The notes: generated by a model not told the origin, from the sequence alone. A stretch of DNA of 64,000 nucleotides from Phallus indusiatus (GCA_027605045.1 JAQFWX010000044.1:1-64000), one strand, 5' to 3'; positions 48,301 to 60,775 are shown, counted from the first letter of the stretch. Numbers and translations are program-made.

Positions 48301-49807
48301 GGTTTAATAATAAAGACTAATAAATGCGATGCGAGATAAGAGAGATCGAGCACATTAAAAAAAAGACTAAACTTTTCCTATCACATGCCGTGTCCTTTTT
48401 CGTCATTTGTATATATGGTGTCACTGGCAGAATCAAAATGAATGAGATCCGATCACCAGTCAGTTCGCACTCAGTTATAATGACCCTGACCACTGGTGAA
48501 ATGAAAGATACAGCGCCTGTGTAGACACCGTCTTCTTTTTCCAATATTGATTAAATAAATGCATTAGTCTATCTGACTTGTGGTTTTGAATACATAATGC
48601 AAGTAGTGATATTCAGGAGAGATATCGTATGGAAACGTTTTCGGTATTAACTGCCAAAATCTGTAGGTCGATAACTACCAAATATCGGAAGTTATCGAGC
48701 CTATGTCTCCTGTTCCACATTTTAAATAACCACTTCCAACACCAAATATCGGATTGAATGGGTAGGTGTATTGATGGAATCGAGTCCAAGAAGCATGCCA
48801 GGACATGAAACGCATGCGCAAGCGGTTAGCTTGCCAACCAATTTCGTTCTTTCGTATCAGGCCATTACCCTAAACAAAAATGAGTGGCTGAATAGAAAAA
48901 AAGGAATACATATCCCATGATCAAATATTTGGTCATCTATCCTGAATGCTTCAGGTAACAATCAGGTGGCATTTCCTATTTCAAGAAGATGCTCGCTAAC
49001 CTTTTGAATCTTTACTGGCATCGATTGAACTCCCCGCCGACTGTCCCTCCGCTAAAAAATATTATGCCGGTGTTTGTATTGCTTCATAACGTGTTTAAAA
49101 AACCGGAAAAGAATGGGATCAGAAAGGGACAACACAAAGTGAGACCGAACCGCACTTCAAAGCAGCCTTTTTGCTTCCGGACCTTTTGCTAATGCCATTC
49201 ATTAATTCCCAGAAAAAATTATCGACCTTACATATATATTCAGTCCAAGCGAACTTCTCGAGTCAATAACTTCCCCTTCATCCCTCAAATAAATTGAGAC
49301 GTCCTGAGCAAGGGACATATATATGATAATCAAAATTAAGCGGTTCTGTTTCTGTGGTAAGAGCCTATTCAGCTGAGTTAGTAAAAAAAAAAAGCTTCAA
49401 GGTTGGCTATATTTAGTACAGGATGTTATGCCGGATATTACCGTGATAAACCGGGAATTTGGTGTTCCCCCTCAAGCGCGGTCACCATCGAGCTTAGTCC
49501 CGGCTAATGCCTGTAAATGTTTTTCACCCATTAAGAAAAACGTAAAAAGATCTTTCATTTCAGTCTGGTCTAGCGAATAGGCACCAAGTCATAGAATCTC
49601 CGTTGCCACTGTATTCAACGATGTGAAGACTCTATGTCGTGAAACATTACATAAAAGTAAGCCATTAAACTAATTTTCTTTTCATTCAATTGTGAGTGGT
49701 AAAAAAAAATGTGTCTTATCTAAAATCTTGAACTTCTCAAAGAAAAATTCATTCCAGATCCTTTGGCTGCTGTGTCACTTTACCTTCCAACGTCGTTTCC
49801 CTTTCCC
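42341..49807. other. 7.5-kb non-coding stretch upstream of the zinc-finger gene
   Basis: No reading frame here has a recognised domain, codon pattern or splice structure. The longest (47809-48279 +, 156 codons, GTG start) is of doubtful reality. The DNA is full of A/T, C and CT homopolymer runs and short repeats such as gcatgcacatgcacatgcat (about 42940). It is the longest gap in the window and must contain the promoter of zinc-finger gene A and the 3' end of CSE1. Long regulatory DNA, an untranslated exon or a long non-coding RNA are all possible. Confidence 0.55.
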
Positions 49808-52800
49808 TTACCCAATTATTCCTTCAATATCCGCTCCGCTCTGTTGAATCCATGGTCCAAGCCGAGGGTCGTCATGAACCGCTTTTGTGAGCTCTTGCTT
49901 CATGAAAAGCTGCGCGTCTGGAATATTTGGAATAGGATCAACAACAGCTGCTTCAGATGCTGCTAATCGAGAATATCCCGCTTGATATCCGGCGCTCTGC
50001 TCCTCAGCATCAACAGCCGTGAATGCTACATCGGCCTGGTCCAACTCTGTTATCTTGGTTCGCTGAAGCACCTGCGGTTCGCGAACGAGCTTTGCAAGCA
50101 CGACAAAAGTTCCCGTCCTTTAGGGAGAAGAAATAAGGCCAACAAGCTCTACGGCAGCAGTGCTTTAGGGAGTACTCTTACCAGAGTTGGGGATTGGTAT
50201 CTTGCCGCATCAGGCGACTCTGAGTCAACAGCCTCACAAGTCCAACTACAGCAACCCGCCGATCTCGTAGTGGAATCTTCGGAACTTCGGGCAATAAAAT
50301 GTTTGTAAGTAGATTACCCCACAGGCTAAAATTCGTTATCTGTCAAACTTCTTTTCACGCCTTATTTAGAGAGAAGAAATCATACCCAGCTTGGATCCCT
50401 TCCAGAAGTCCGATAATATAATCGGGTGTTAAACCTTCGATTTGAATAGCCCACATATACAAAAAGAAATAGGCGAAGTAATTCGAGAATTTGTCTGTTT
50501 TATTGGCTTGCAAGCGCACAAGCAGTGACATTATGATAGGCTGGAAATATGACATCAATTGCGGGCTATAACCATGCCAAGATCAGGTTTATTTGTCAAA
50601 ATTGATAAAGGAAATATAACGACAACGTACAATGGTATGTATTTTATCACCGCTTGAAGCATTTCAAATCCATAAACGTCGTTTATTTTTGAAGGAATGA
50701 GCCGTTGTTGAGCCACCGCCAACATTGCAGAAAACTGGCCTGTACTAGCTATTTCCGCACCATCCTTCATCAAGCAAGTTTTGATAAAACGGACGAGACC
50801 AGGAATGCTGCCTTTCTGAGCCCATGGCGCTGGTGTCAAAAGTAGAGGCAACAAGGAACGATATCCAGCCGGAACGGGACCTGTATGTAATTCCAAAAGC
50901 TGCGATAATATCTGAAACACGTAAGGCACGAATGCTAATAATAAAACAATAGTGTGAGGCGAGTAAAGGAGTGAAACTATTCAGTAGTACGAACGTTCAA
51001 TGTCCTGTTGTAGTATCGCAGCACAAACACTCTGTAGGACGTCTTGAAATTTGGACAGCGTAGCGGGATCTGCTGCGACGATGAATCTGGTAGGGAAGGA
51101 AAGGCAATGGGTAAGCGACAATCGGGAGATCCTTTAAAGTACCCTAGTACATACCTGATCAGCGCTGAGATACTCTCGAATAAATATTGATCAAAATTAG
51201 GATTGCTTGGATTTTTGCTAATGACGGATAGAATTTGAACGAGATGATTTAGGATTTGCTCATAGATTGGAAGTAAACTCCGCCTTGCCGTCATGATAAT
51301 TCGCATCACGGCTTTGGACGCAAAATAATTGAGTATGTGGGTTCTGCCAATTCAAATCGGTTGCCGCCTACCTTTAATGAGATAGTCGTTCTCAGAGATT
51401 TTCTCGGGAGTTCCTGGGCCTTCAATTTTAGCAAATAGAGCATTTAACATATTTCCGGCTAGATCTCGAATGTCCGCCTCTGTAAACCTACAAATGAGAT
51501 CAGCCGGCCATATTATTAGTAGCCCGCACAACTTAGGAATTGAAAATTGAACCTTACAAAAGCTTAGACTCCTGTTTCATGAACAATATCCGTTCCACAG
51601 TAATAGCGGCATAAGAGTAGCAGACATAATTTGGAGATTGGAGATGGACAGTTAGCAGTGGAAGTATTTGGAGTAGTTGCTCCTTCGTTAACTGAGGAGC
51701 AGAATAATCAGATGTTTCCAGTGGCCAATTCAGATTCTTAACATACTTGGTACCGGAAGATATATAGATATCGTATCGCGTCTACTTGAAGGATGGGGTT
51801 GATAGATCCTGGCGCGGCTTGAAGATCGCTGAGAACATTTTCGACATACCAATCAACTACTTTAATAAGTGCATTAGTTGATGTTACACCTTGCTGGAAA
51901 TTTAGATAATCAGATAAATGAAGCTGACTTCAGGGTAGTAGAACTCATGCATACCGAAAGAGTTGATCCTCTCGAAGCGATGGCGCTGATTAAGAAAATA
52001 GCTCTGTCTTTTTGTTTCCATTTTTCAGAGGGATCGGATTTGTAGGCTTGGAGATCTTGTGACACAATGTTCAGTACGACCGCAGTGGTCTCAGACTCGA
52101 GGTCCGCATTGACCAAAGCACGCAAAACATCCGCTGCAGCGTGCCGCCTCGTGGCACCTTCACTTCCACCACTTGAAACAACAGGAATTGAAAGATCGAG
52201 ACGAAGATACTCCAGTGGATCATCTTCAAATTGTTCTATTTCATGATCTTTGGAGGAAGAGCGAACGTGAAACGAATTCTTGTCAGAAGAGGGAATAATA
52301 AGCCAAATACCTCGTAACTCCACATTAGGAACCACAATTCCCGTCACAATTGTTTTAATAGTATCTGGATTGCGGAATAAATCTCGGAACAAGCCAGATC
52401 GGATGCAGGTGGATAGGAACTTCAAACATTGTGCTACGAGCTACTAATGGTTACATGACCATTCAATTTCAATGACTTTGCAGGAAGCCTACCGGATCAT
52501 CAGCCACACTGGGTCTATTTCCATCTCCGATAGTCGTCCAAACCGATTGGACAAACGGAGCCATTGCAGAACTTGTCGCAAAGAGCTCCGGAAAGCGATT
52601 GGTATAAAGCTAGGAGTAGAATTAATACCGGTCTCTTTTTTGTTTTTTTGACTTTAGTTTCAATTAAACAACCGTACTTCAGCGATTTCCATAATTGACG
52701 TCTTGATTTGCGATGGTATGGAAGGGATGGTGTCATCTGGCTATAACAAGCATTAGACCCTGTGAATCAATAACTTTAGTATATAAAGAATACATCGCCT

Positions 52801-53736
52801 CGTAAAGCCGGGGGATCCCAGGCCAAAAATTGCAACAACCAGCCAGGACTGCTGCTATCTGGTGCTCCAAAGAACTCGGCATGGCTATCTTCCAGTAACG
52901 GTGGGAGATCTTGGCATGTTAGATCGTAAAACAGGGACATCAGCACGGCCTGAGACTGGGCAATAACATGAATGTTAGGTAAATTATTGGGGTTGGACAG
53001 AAGGAGGTTGGCGGTCTCTCGGAAAAAGGCCACAAACGGGGCCACAAAATGCTCCAAAACGTAGTTTATGACTCTATATAGCTCGTCCGAGCGAACGGCT
53101 GATCTCCACCGGTAAAAGATTGAATGTGCAGTCTCGAGCACACCCAGCGAAACTGAGTAATCTACGGTTGACAGAGAAGAAACCAATTGCTAGAAAGATT
53201 GTGTGTTTGGATGGATTCAAAGTAGCTTGGTTCTTGGTAACGCACAGTGATCAAGTCTGGCCATCTTTCCGGAAAGTCGTACGAGGCCACGACGGATACC
53301 GATTCGGCGATTTGGGCTCTTAGGGGCTTGTCTGCAGGGGCAGAAAGCCTGATCATTGCTTGAACCAGCTGGGGTCGTACAGCCTCTTTATCATCGGCAG
53401 AAATCGGTGCGTCTTCAGCATCCTAAAGGAATGTCACGGTAGTCAGTATCGAAAAAGGAGAACAACACTCTGGTGGCATACGCCACCAGGATTGAACCCA
53501 TTACGCGTCAAGTTTCAACGAGTAGGACATACCGATGGCCATCTTTGTTTGATTACATTTTTGAAGTAGACACTGCCTGCCAACCTCACTCCTTTGTCCT
53601 CGGATGAGGACAAAACGAGGATCAGAAGATGCTGAAGAAAGCCAGGTTGGGTGCTTAGATTTGAAAGACTCTGTTCAGCCTGTTTTCTAGTTTGAGGTGA
53701 AAGTGATGCAAGGAGCAGAGAGGAGAGTTCGGACAT
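49808..53736 (-). CDS. CSE1: Exportin-2 (Cse1/CAS), importin-alpha re-exporter
   Basis: Karyopherin that carries importin-alpha back to the cytoplasm with Ran-GTP; first found as a chromosome-segregation gene in yeast. The product is about 970 residues. N-terminal importin-beta-like domain: LLLASLSPQTRKQAEQSLSN, QPGFLQHLLILVLSSSEDKG and VRLAGSVYFKNVIKQRWP, then SVVASYDFPERWPDLI. Middle: YDLTCQDLPPLLEDSHAEFF, LDLSIPVVSSGGSEGATRRH and AAADVLRALVNADLE. The C terminus reads FTAVDAEEQSAGYQAGYSRL and ends GPWIQQSGADIEGIIG. About ten exons join cleanly, for example ELR-D-HEIEQFEDDP across a 65-nt intron. Two MluI boxes lie 52-64 bp before the start. The ATG at 53736 gives the usual short N terminus. 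Confidence 0.92.
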
Positions 53737-53787
53737 CAATTGGCTGAGGAAGAGGGAGATGATCTCACTGCCAAAAAGGCTACAAGA

Positions 53788-53800
53788 ACGCGTCACGCGT
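53788..53800. promoter_or_regulatory. Two overlapping-spaced MluI cell-cycle boxes upstream of CSE1
   Basis: ACGCGT occurs at 53788-53793 and again at 53795-53800, with one base between them. ACGCGT is the core bound by the fungal MBF factor, which drives G1/S genes. Their position 52-64 bp before the start codon is right for a proximal promoter. Confidence 0.55.
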
Positions 53801-56692
53801 TGACGCCCGTTCCTGATTGGCTTTTTAATGTCGATAGTCAACTCGTATTGATGCAATTTGATTGAAAGCTTTTTTACCCTGCAAAACGCAACTTTTCTGG
53901 GTGCGATCATATCAGAACTGATCGAAAAACTCCTGCGAAACGTAATTTTTTTAAAAAAATCATTGGACAAAATTTTGTTCTCTTTCCGTATGTATTTTGT
54001 TGTTTCGAGGTACAAGTCTAGAACTCGGAACTAAGCCAGGATATGGATTCTCAATCGGATCACAGATAATGCAATGATGTCTACGATAATTATGAGTTTA
54101 ACAGAACTTGGGCGATTCTGTCAGACGATACAGTGTAAATTCCAAGTTAGGGTTGATCTAGGCTCGGAGATCTCTTTATGAGTTACCGACTGAACCCAAA
54201 AAAAGCTGCAGTCCGACACTCACTGCTCACCAATATCCATAACATAACAGCTTACGGTTTAAACGCAATGCTTACAATACAGAGGTTCTTTCTTTTCTGA
54301 AACCAAGTTTCTCTCCCCCTTTCTTTCAACAGTGACCTGGCACTACAACGAAAAGGTATTGAATCATTTATTTATTCCGATGGATATGATGATGCTTCTT
54401 AAGTTCAGGTTTCAAACCTTAAGTTAAATAATTCAAGGGCGGAGAAGCTCGTTTTATTGAAACAAGACCCTTCCATCTGGCTTGAATGAGGAACAAGGTT
54501 ACAAAGGCCAATTCAAAAACCTCCAGCGAGTCGTTCCCTTCCGCAAAAGAATATGATCATTCTCTCTGATGGGACCTTCTTCCGAATCATCGCAAAAAAC
54601 TCACCTTGAATAATTGTCCGTTGAAGACGCACATTCGTGAGTGAGATAACGTACACTGTAACATATACAAGCGTAATTTACTGATTCCTTTTTGTCTCCC
54701 GGTTACGGTAGGCTAAAATAGAGTATAAAGTTCATTTATCGATCTATCCACTTTACTTTTGTTCCTCAGGTAAGGCAAGATTAAAGTTCTGGCCTCACGT
54801 AAAGCAATGATGATGATGAACGTTCATCGCTTCCATAGATAAGGCATCCGACCAATCCGAGACGATCCCAAAGACTGCGCAAATGCTTTCAAGTGAATTA
54901 ACATCAGACCCATACCTTAACAAAGGTAACTGCACTCTTTTTCTGCTTCCTTGGCCCACTGAGAATTCGATCTGGGTCCTCAAGCGTTGGCTTCACTAAA
55001 GAGATTCAACCCTTGAAAGCTTCTCTTTCTCGTGAAGGTTAACGACAGCCTTATCTGCAAAGCAGGGCTCACAGAAGTATCCCACGATGAGTAGTCATAC
55101 TTTGGATGTTTTTGCGTCAGTGGTTTCGAGGACCATTCAGTCGGAAAGGTGCATGGCATGGAGGATTCAACAGCGCTGCGTACGTACTATATTCGTCCAA
55201 GAGTCCTCAACCTCCGAAGCATTTTCCCCCGCAGGACCTTTTTTAAACACTCTTGACAACAAATTATCTGCCGTCGACGCCTCGTTCAAGACTCCAAACT
55301 GCTTATCACCCAGGCACCGTAGTACCACCACCACGCTGAATAGGTTCATCTATGAATGCAGAACACAAGTATTGTAGATAAGGCTATCTATAGGAATATT
55401 ATGGTACTAAAAGTGAGCTTTGTTTTGTTTTACTCTCGCTGGCTGGTTTGACATGCCTTCCAAGCACTCGGGCTGCCGTGGACTCGACAGGTTTTCGATA
55501 TAAGATGCACCTACGCCGCTAAATTCTTTTTTTTACTGCTATTGAGACACTTAATTTGTGGTAAGCATCTGTGTGGTCTCATAGACGTGTTTTTGACTGA
55601 ATCTCTCAAGAAAAGGCTCGCCAGATACCGACATAACTTCCGGGAGCAACCAAAGACAGACCCTTCGAGTTCTCTAAACCATCACCCCTTAATTCGATAT
55701 CTTTAACCCACTTTCAAATGTTACGCTCATGTTTTCTATACGTTGTAGCATTTAAAAGCCAAAACATTTACAAGTTTACATCGCTGAACAGTGTGTCCGA
55801 CTGGAAGTTTCGCCACGAAGACGAGGAGGGGCCAAGGGACAAGCCTTTACAAGGATAGTAGGCCCTTAATCTCGATATCTTACACTAGAGCTCTTATTAA
55901 AGCCCATCTTTCACTTGTCAACCTTCTTTTTTAGCCAGTTTTTTTCACTAAACACACTTCAAGTGGAGGTCGGGCCGCTCGAGTCTCTTTTGACGACGTC
56001 CATCGATGGGCGAACGTACGGTCAATTTATGTAACACATTTTCATCAGTAAACATGTATTCACGTAATGACCCACTTACAAGCTTCTAGATTAGTCCTTT
56101 AACAAGCACACGGACTTAACAGAGCTGCTAGTTTAACTGGCACTACCTGTTGTCCTAGCCGGTCTCCGAGTCGGGCTACTTACACAGTTAGGAGAACTCC
56201 TTTTTTTGTCTAGTACAAAAATATAGGCCGTATTTTCGCAGGATTGGGAATCCAAGCCGGTCTGTTTGCACGGAGTGGACATAATGTTATCTCACCCCCG
56301 ACGACATGCATATATTTTATGTCATATGCTTCATTGTCTCTTCCGTGGGGGTAAAAATACCATAGTAAAATACATATCAGAATTCCGAACAATTCAAATG
56401 TGCCTGTAGTCCCATTGACTTGTTATGTGATAAGTGCCAACGGGGTACGATGTACCGGGAGCTTACCCTGAGCAGTTAAACAGACAAAAAAAAAGCTAGT
56501 ATCCAAAACGGGTTGTTAATTATGCCGATCAACTTCAAGAGTCAAGGCTTTCCCTAAAGCTCCTCGTCTCTGGCGTAACGGTCACCGTTTCTTTATCGCT
56601 GATAATCATTTTACTAAAGCGAATACTCATGTGCGCCGTTTTGTTTTAGAAAGCAGGAGGTTAGAAAATTAATTATATCTACAGTACGGCGG
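53801..56692. other. Intergenic, about 2.9 kb
   Basis: Frames at 53515-54015 (upstream part), 54795-54983, 55087-55377 and 56210-56392 have no recognised features. T-rich and A-rich runs are frequent. I see nothing supportable. Confidence 0.5.
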
Positions 56693-57405
56693 CTACAATG
56701 ATATCACCCTGACGCCGTCTTTATCCACAATCTTAACAATATATTTCCCTTGACTAACGACTAATCTTTTTTCCACTTCATCGATGCATCGTCGCAGGGT
56801 CTCGAGGCCTTCTTCCAACGATGCCTCAGGGTTATGGTACCTGTTAATTATATAGAGTTAGGAGAAAAACTTCCGAAATTTAGCAGGGGGAGGAGAAATG
56901 TCCTCACCGGTCCAATAAACTGAGAGCAAAATAGGAACCGTAGCCCTGGGCGGCATATGGCTGTTGCGCCAAAGTGCCCAGATAATCCATCCAAAATAAC
57001 TGAGGTTCAGAAGTAGCCGTATCGAACCCTCCGAGCAAAACGTTCACAGCGTAGGGCTTTCGCGAGCGGAGAGATTCGGCAAGTTGACTTCTTGTCCACG
57101 ACGCTGCTGAAGACGGTCGTAAGGCGTAATGATTGCGAATTTGGTATAAACGAATATTTCTTTCCACGTATTCTGCGAATTTGACGGTATCGCCTAACAG
57201 CATTGACACTCGGCTCAGAACTGATAAAAGACGTTTAAAAACAATGAAAAATACCAGGCTCTCCGGAGTACGACATGATTAAGTGTGGACCCAAGACTTT
57301 GATGTTATCCTCGTCATGCTTCATCTTGACAATGGAATGAGCTACGACTGAGGTAGCGGCGACGAGAACATAACCCTTTCCAATCAACGCGAATTGACAC
57401 TCCAT
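56693..57405 (-). CDS. PRE1: 20S proteasome subunit beta4 (Pre1/PSMB2)
   Basis: Non-catalytic beta-ring subunit of the 20S proteasome. The protein is about 195 residues, the normal length: MECQFALIGKGYVLVAATSV, HSIVKMKHDEDNIKVLGPHL, SYSGEPGDTVKFAEYVERNI, AVNVLLGGFDTATSEPQLFW, AQGYGSYFALSLLDRYHNPE and the C-terminal GKYIVKIVDKDGVRVISL. It begins directly with the beta fold and lacks the propeptide and threonine of active subunits, as expected for beta4. Three exons; introns of 61 and 68 nt with GT-AG ends. No proteasome-specific promoter box was found upstream. Confidence 0.93.
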
Positions 57406-58477
57406 ATCGTTAGAAATGAAACCAAACTAGTTCTGTGTAATGATGGGAGAAGAAAGACGTATTACGCGGTGTGGTGTAGCAGCAGGTCGACGCGCGTACG
57501 TGTGACTCGAAATCACTGTCACACGTCGCATCCTGCAAATGTCAAATCCACATTGATGTCCGCCATGTGGCACGACTCACTCTTCCATTCTGTTCATTCC
57601 GACTGAATCTAAAACCGATTGGCTGTCTTAATCTACTTCAGTAAACTCAGAAAAAAGTTTTCATGCTGTTTTATTTTATTTTTTGATAATCACATCATAT
57701 GCAGATTCTAGTGACTACCAGTGAAATCTTTCTGCAGCCGGCCTCTGGGAGTCCACTGATGTGGCAGGCTAGCAGCGTTCATAATTTATTTTTACTCTGG
57801 AGTAGCCCACTTCGTAAGTTTATTTACTTCTACTCAATATGATGAAATTTCAGAAGTGGGCTTTAAGCCACGATGGTTTTACGGCACGGCGCACCTGTGC
57901 TGGTTAGTTCCGAACTAAACGTTGCATTTTTTTACCAGTTTCACTCTGACCTCCTTTCTCAAAAACACGACTGCTTCAAACATCATAGATGAGCTGGTAA
58001 AAAAAAACTCACGTTATCCTCACAGATCTTCTTGCTTTCCGTTGATTTGTTGATGGATGCAAGACAACACTCTCGTTATCACTGCCGCGGCACTTTGTGC
58101 GCGGGGAAGAGGGAAAGTTGAATTCAGCGATACGCACTAAATCATGAAACTGAATGCCCACAAATACTTATCAGGAATTACTTCCCACATGGATGAATTA
58201 CCTTGGCTGACGGCGACCTGGATTCTTTTGCGAAGGGCACTCGCTCTATACACCTGATGGCTTTGATGTGGACTCGTCATTACAATAATATATGATTCCC
58301 TGATCATGCCTGTAATTTTCTTACTGTTCAAATTCACAGAAAATCTCCACAGCTCTTGAAGTGAAAGTTCAATTTATTTTTGAACACGTGATTGTTGAGA
58401 ATAGATTATATAACCTCTCAACAGCTTTCCAAGATTCGATCAAGATTGTGAAGCTTAAAATTTACGCAACTTTCTTA
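57406..58477. other. Intergenic
   Basis: About 1.07 kb between divergent PRE1 and the thioesterase gene. A 66-codon frame at 58137-58337 has no recognised motif. No other signal was identified. Confidence 0.45.
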
Positions 58478-59052
58478 TGGCTACGTCTCGAAATACTATG
58501 ATCAAGTCAAGAGCACGTTCCGATTACCCCTTTGTAATGTCCCATCAAACGCGTTGGTAAGGTCCGCCTAACTCGCAAAAAGAAAAGTTGGACGAGAATT
58601 GTCTTACAGTGGTCTGAACTGCTTTTCATGATAATTTCGTAGGTCAGATAACGATCAATATGGCCATATAAATAACTCGATCTATCAGCATTACTTCGAC
58701 ACCATCATTAATGCGTACTTGATCAAGTTCTGCGGATTAAAGCCATTGACATCATCAACTATCGGCCTGGCTGTCGCCACGTCTTGCCAGTACTTCCGAC
58801 CACTATCCTTTCCCCAAGCACTCGATTTAGGGCTACGCGTCAATAAGCTGGGCACGAGTTCAGTGATATACGAAATCGGAGTTTTTGAAGCAGATTCCTC
58901 ACTCGATGGTCCGGCCGCAGTTGGGACATTTACACGTTTTTGTGGACAGCAGGACCCGAAAATCAGTCCCCATGTCTGATCAATTGCGTGCTGGCCTGCA
59001 GAAATTGACGGTCGCGGAGGAAGCCCTACCTGCCCCGATGACGAAACTCTAG
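58478..59052 (+). pseudogene. Hotdog-fold acyl-CoA thioesterase (4HBT family), frameshifted
   Basis: Two exons joined at an 86-nt intron (after CGT TG) give a 4HBT-type protein: SHQTRWSDNDQYGHINNSIY, HYFDTIINAYLIKFCG, IGLAVATSCQYFRPLSFPQ and VIYEIGVFEADSSLDG. The D-x3-H-I-N-N motif is the family's active site. At 58934-58936 the frame breaks: the family's conserved T-H-V-F-V-D is read as T-R-F-C, and a stop follows at 58977-58979. In the next frame the right C-terminal segment goes on (VFVDSRTRKSVPMSDQLR) to a TAG at 59050-59052. One extra or two missing bases explain it. Since no other lesion exists, it is either very young decay or a sequencing error. The catalytic residues lie before the break. 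Confidence 0.75.
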
Positions 59053-59857
59053 TTCATTTGATGTATTGAAGGTAGCCGTGTCTAATCTAATATACCTGTT
59101 ACTTAATCTGATCCTTTCTGTCTTCTTGCTTCTTCAACGCCGGCGACTGGTACACTATTCAAATAAACCTTATAGTCGAAAACTCCCCAAAAAAAGGAAT
59201 ATGTACTTTGAATTGAATTCGAGATTGTTGCCTCAGCCACACACAACCGAATTGAATTAAACAGAAGCGTATGTGTACTGTTTTTTTTTGATATATACTT
59301 CTGTACATACACACATGCACTCCTGGACAACACAAAAAGGATGTGGTCTGATTTTTCTCGGTGGGGTGGGGGCCAAAACAAAGACTCGGTTGAAACAGGG
59401 GAGATTAAATTATACTAAGCACATCATAAATCCCGAAAACAAGAGTGGACTTGCATCTCCGTCGTGGCACTGCCATAATTCGAGAAGCGCAGGGTGGTGA
59501 ACAATTAGGTCCTCGTGCTTTTCCAAATCTAACCTAAATTAGTTTTCTTCTCTCCCCCGCATTCGCCTTGCAATAGTTATCCCCAATAATTTTCCCGGTG
59601 ACCGCCCGTAGCGCTTGACACATTATCTCGATATCTAAAATGATGACAAGTACCAAACCGCAAGATATAATTAAAGATACCGCGGGAGAGTCTTGCCAAA
59701 TTAATTTCTTAGTTTCAAGTTTATTTCTCCATAATTAATAACTCAATTTTTTTCCTCATTTTCTCTTTTTATACACCATGCAGATCTATAGACCCCAGCT
59801 CGAGTAGCATAAAATACACCTTGCCCCACCGCGATTCACTCATCCTCTTTTCGAATA
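59053..59857. other. Intergenic; promoter of the second zinc-finger gene
   Basis: About 800 bp without a supported gene. A+T-rich and T-rich runs before 59858 are compatible with a long leader. Confidence 0.45.
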
Positions 59858-60775
59858 ATGCCCCGGAATCCTGAAGAGTATTCATACACTCCTTACTCAG
59901 AAAACTATTACGATGGGTACGAATACCCGCATACCCAACAGCAGCAGCAGCATCCTCAATACCATCAGCAACAACATCAACAGCAGCATTACCACCAACA
60001 GCAACAACAACAGCATTATCCACACGTAGCGTCTGGTTACCCGCACCCTCAAGCTGCATACTATTCTCAAGGACACCAAATGCAGCCCGAATACAGTACT
60101 CAAGCTGGTCCATCTTATTATACACAGAATTCCCAGCCCTATACAACGCCCGTTGAGGATGGTAAGCTTCGAGTTTTGCGAAATATCGATGTATTTGATA
60201 TTCTCTCCAGATGAGAGCCCTCCCCCCTCGGTGCCATATGATGATTATAGTCCTACCCAGCCGTCATTTGGTCAGTTCCAAGTGGAAACCTACGGTAACA
60301 ACGATATCGAGCATATCATAACGGAGCACGATCTCCCTCCAGCCGAAGTCGCCTCCTACTTTCCTTCATCAAACAAAACCGACATCCACACGGATAAAGG
60401 CGTTATCTGGCGCTGTAAAATGTGCTCCAAGGAGGTACCAGCTCGAAACAAAATCGAGCATATTTTCAAACACAAGGACCAGCCGCGATATACTTGTTCT
60501 TGGTAAGATTCGGGCTTTTCTTGCCTCGTCATGTAATGTCCGAGATTTGATATGAATTTGATCCTTCTCCGTTTAGCAAGGCGAAGTTCGCTCGAGGACA
60601 AGATAAAAACCGGCACCTCAAGGAACAGGCTCTTTGCACTAGTTGGTACGCCACTTGTTGTCACAGTCAGCTCTTTTTAAACAGCGTCGCTAATTTGCTT
60701 CTTTTTCACAGCCAAATGAATAAAGTGGGCCGAAGAGGCCAAAACGGAAATTGTCAAACTTGCTCAGGCTATTGA
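59858..60775 (+). CDS. Gln/His/Tyr-rich zinc-finger protein with composite Cys/His module (paralog B)
   Basis: A short relative of the protein at 40117-42179. Residues 1-110 are disordered with a Gln/His tract (59936-60014) and many Tyr. An acidic stretch follows (NDIEHIITEHDLPPAEVASY), then the shared metal-binding C terminus: CKMCSKEVPARNKIEHIFKH (C-x2-C-x11-H-x3-H), CSCKAKFARGQDKNRH with C six residues later (CxC-x12-H-x6-C), then CTSC and GRRGQNGNCQTC. Four exons. The last two introns interrupt cysteine codons after TG at the same points as in protein A, so the module was inherited with its gene structure. The stop is TGA at 60773-60775. Probably a nuclear DNA- or RNA-binding regulator; no established family name is known to me. 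Confidence 0.8.
59936..60014 (+). repeat. CAG/CAA/CAT repeat coding a Gln/His tract
   Basis: Imperfect trinucleotide repeat inside exon 1 of zinc-finger protein B, encoding mostly Gln with His and Tyr interruptions; likely length-variable. Confidence 0.8.

Noticed and set aside
53475..53515. tRNA-like GGTTCAATCC (B-box-like) on the minus strand
   Set aside because: The flanking bases do not form a T-stem and no anticodon arm or acceptor stem fits; it lies in a CSE1 intron.
59897..60103. Leu-rich minus-strand frame opposite zinc-finger gene B
   Set aside because: It is the antisense of the Gln/His repeat.
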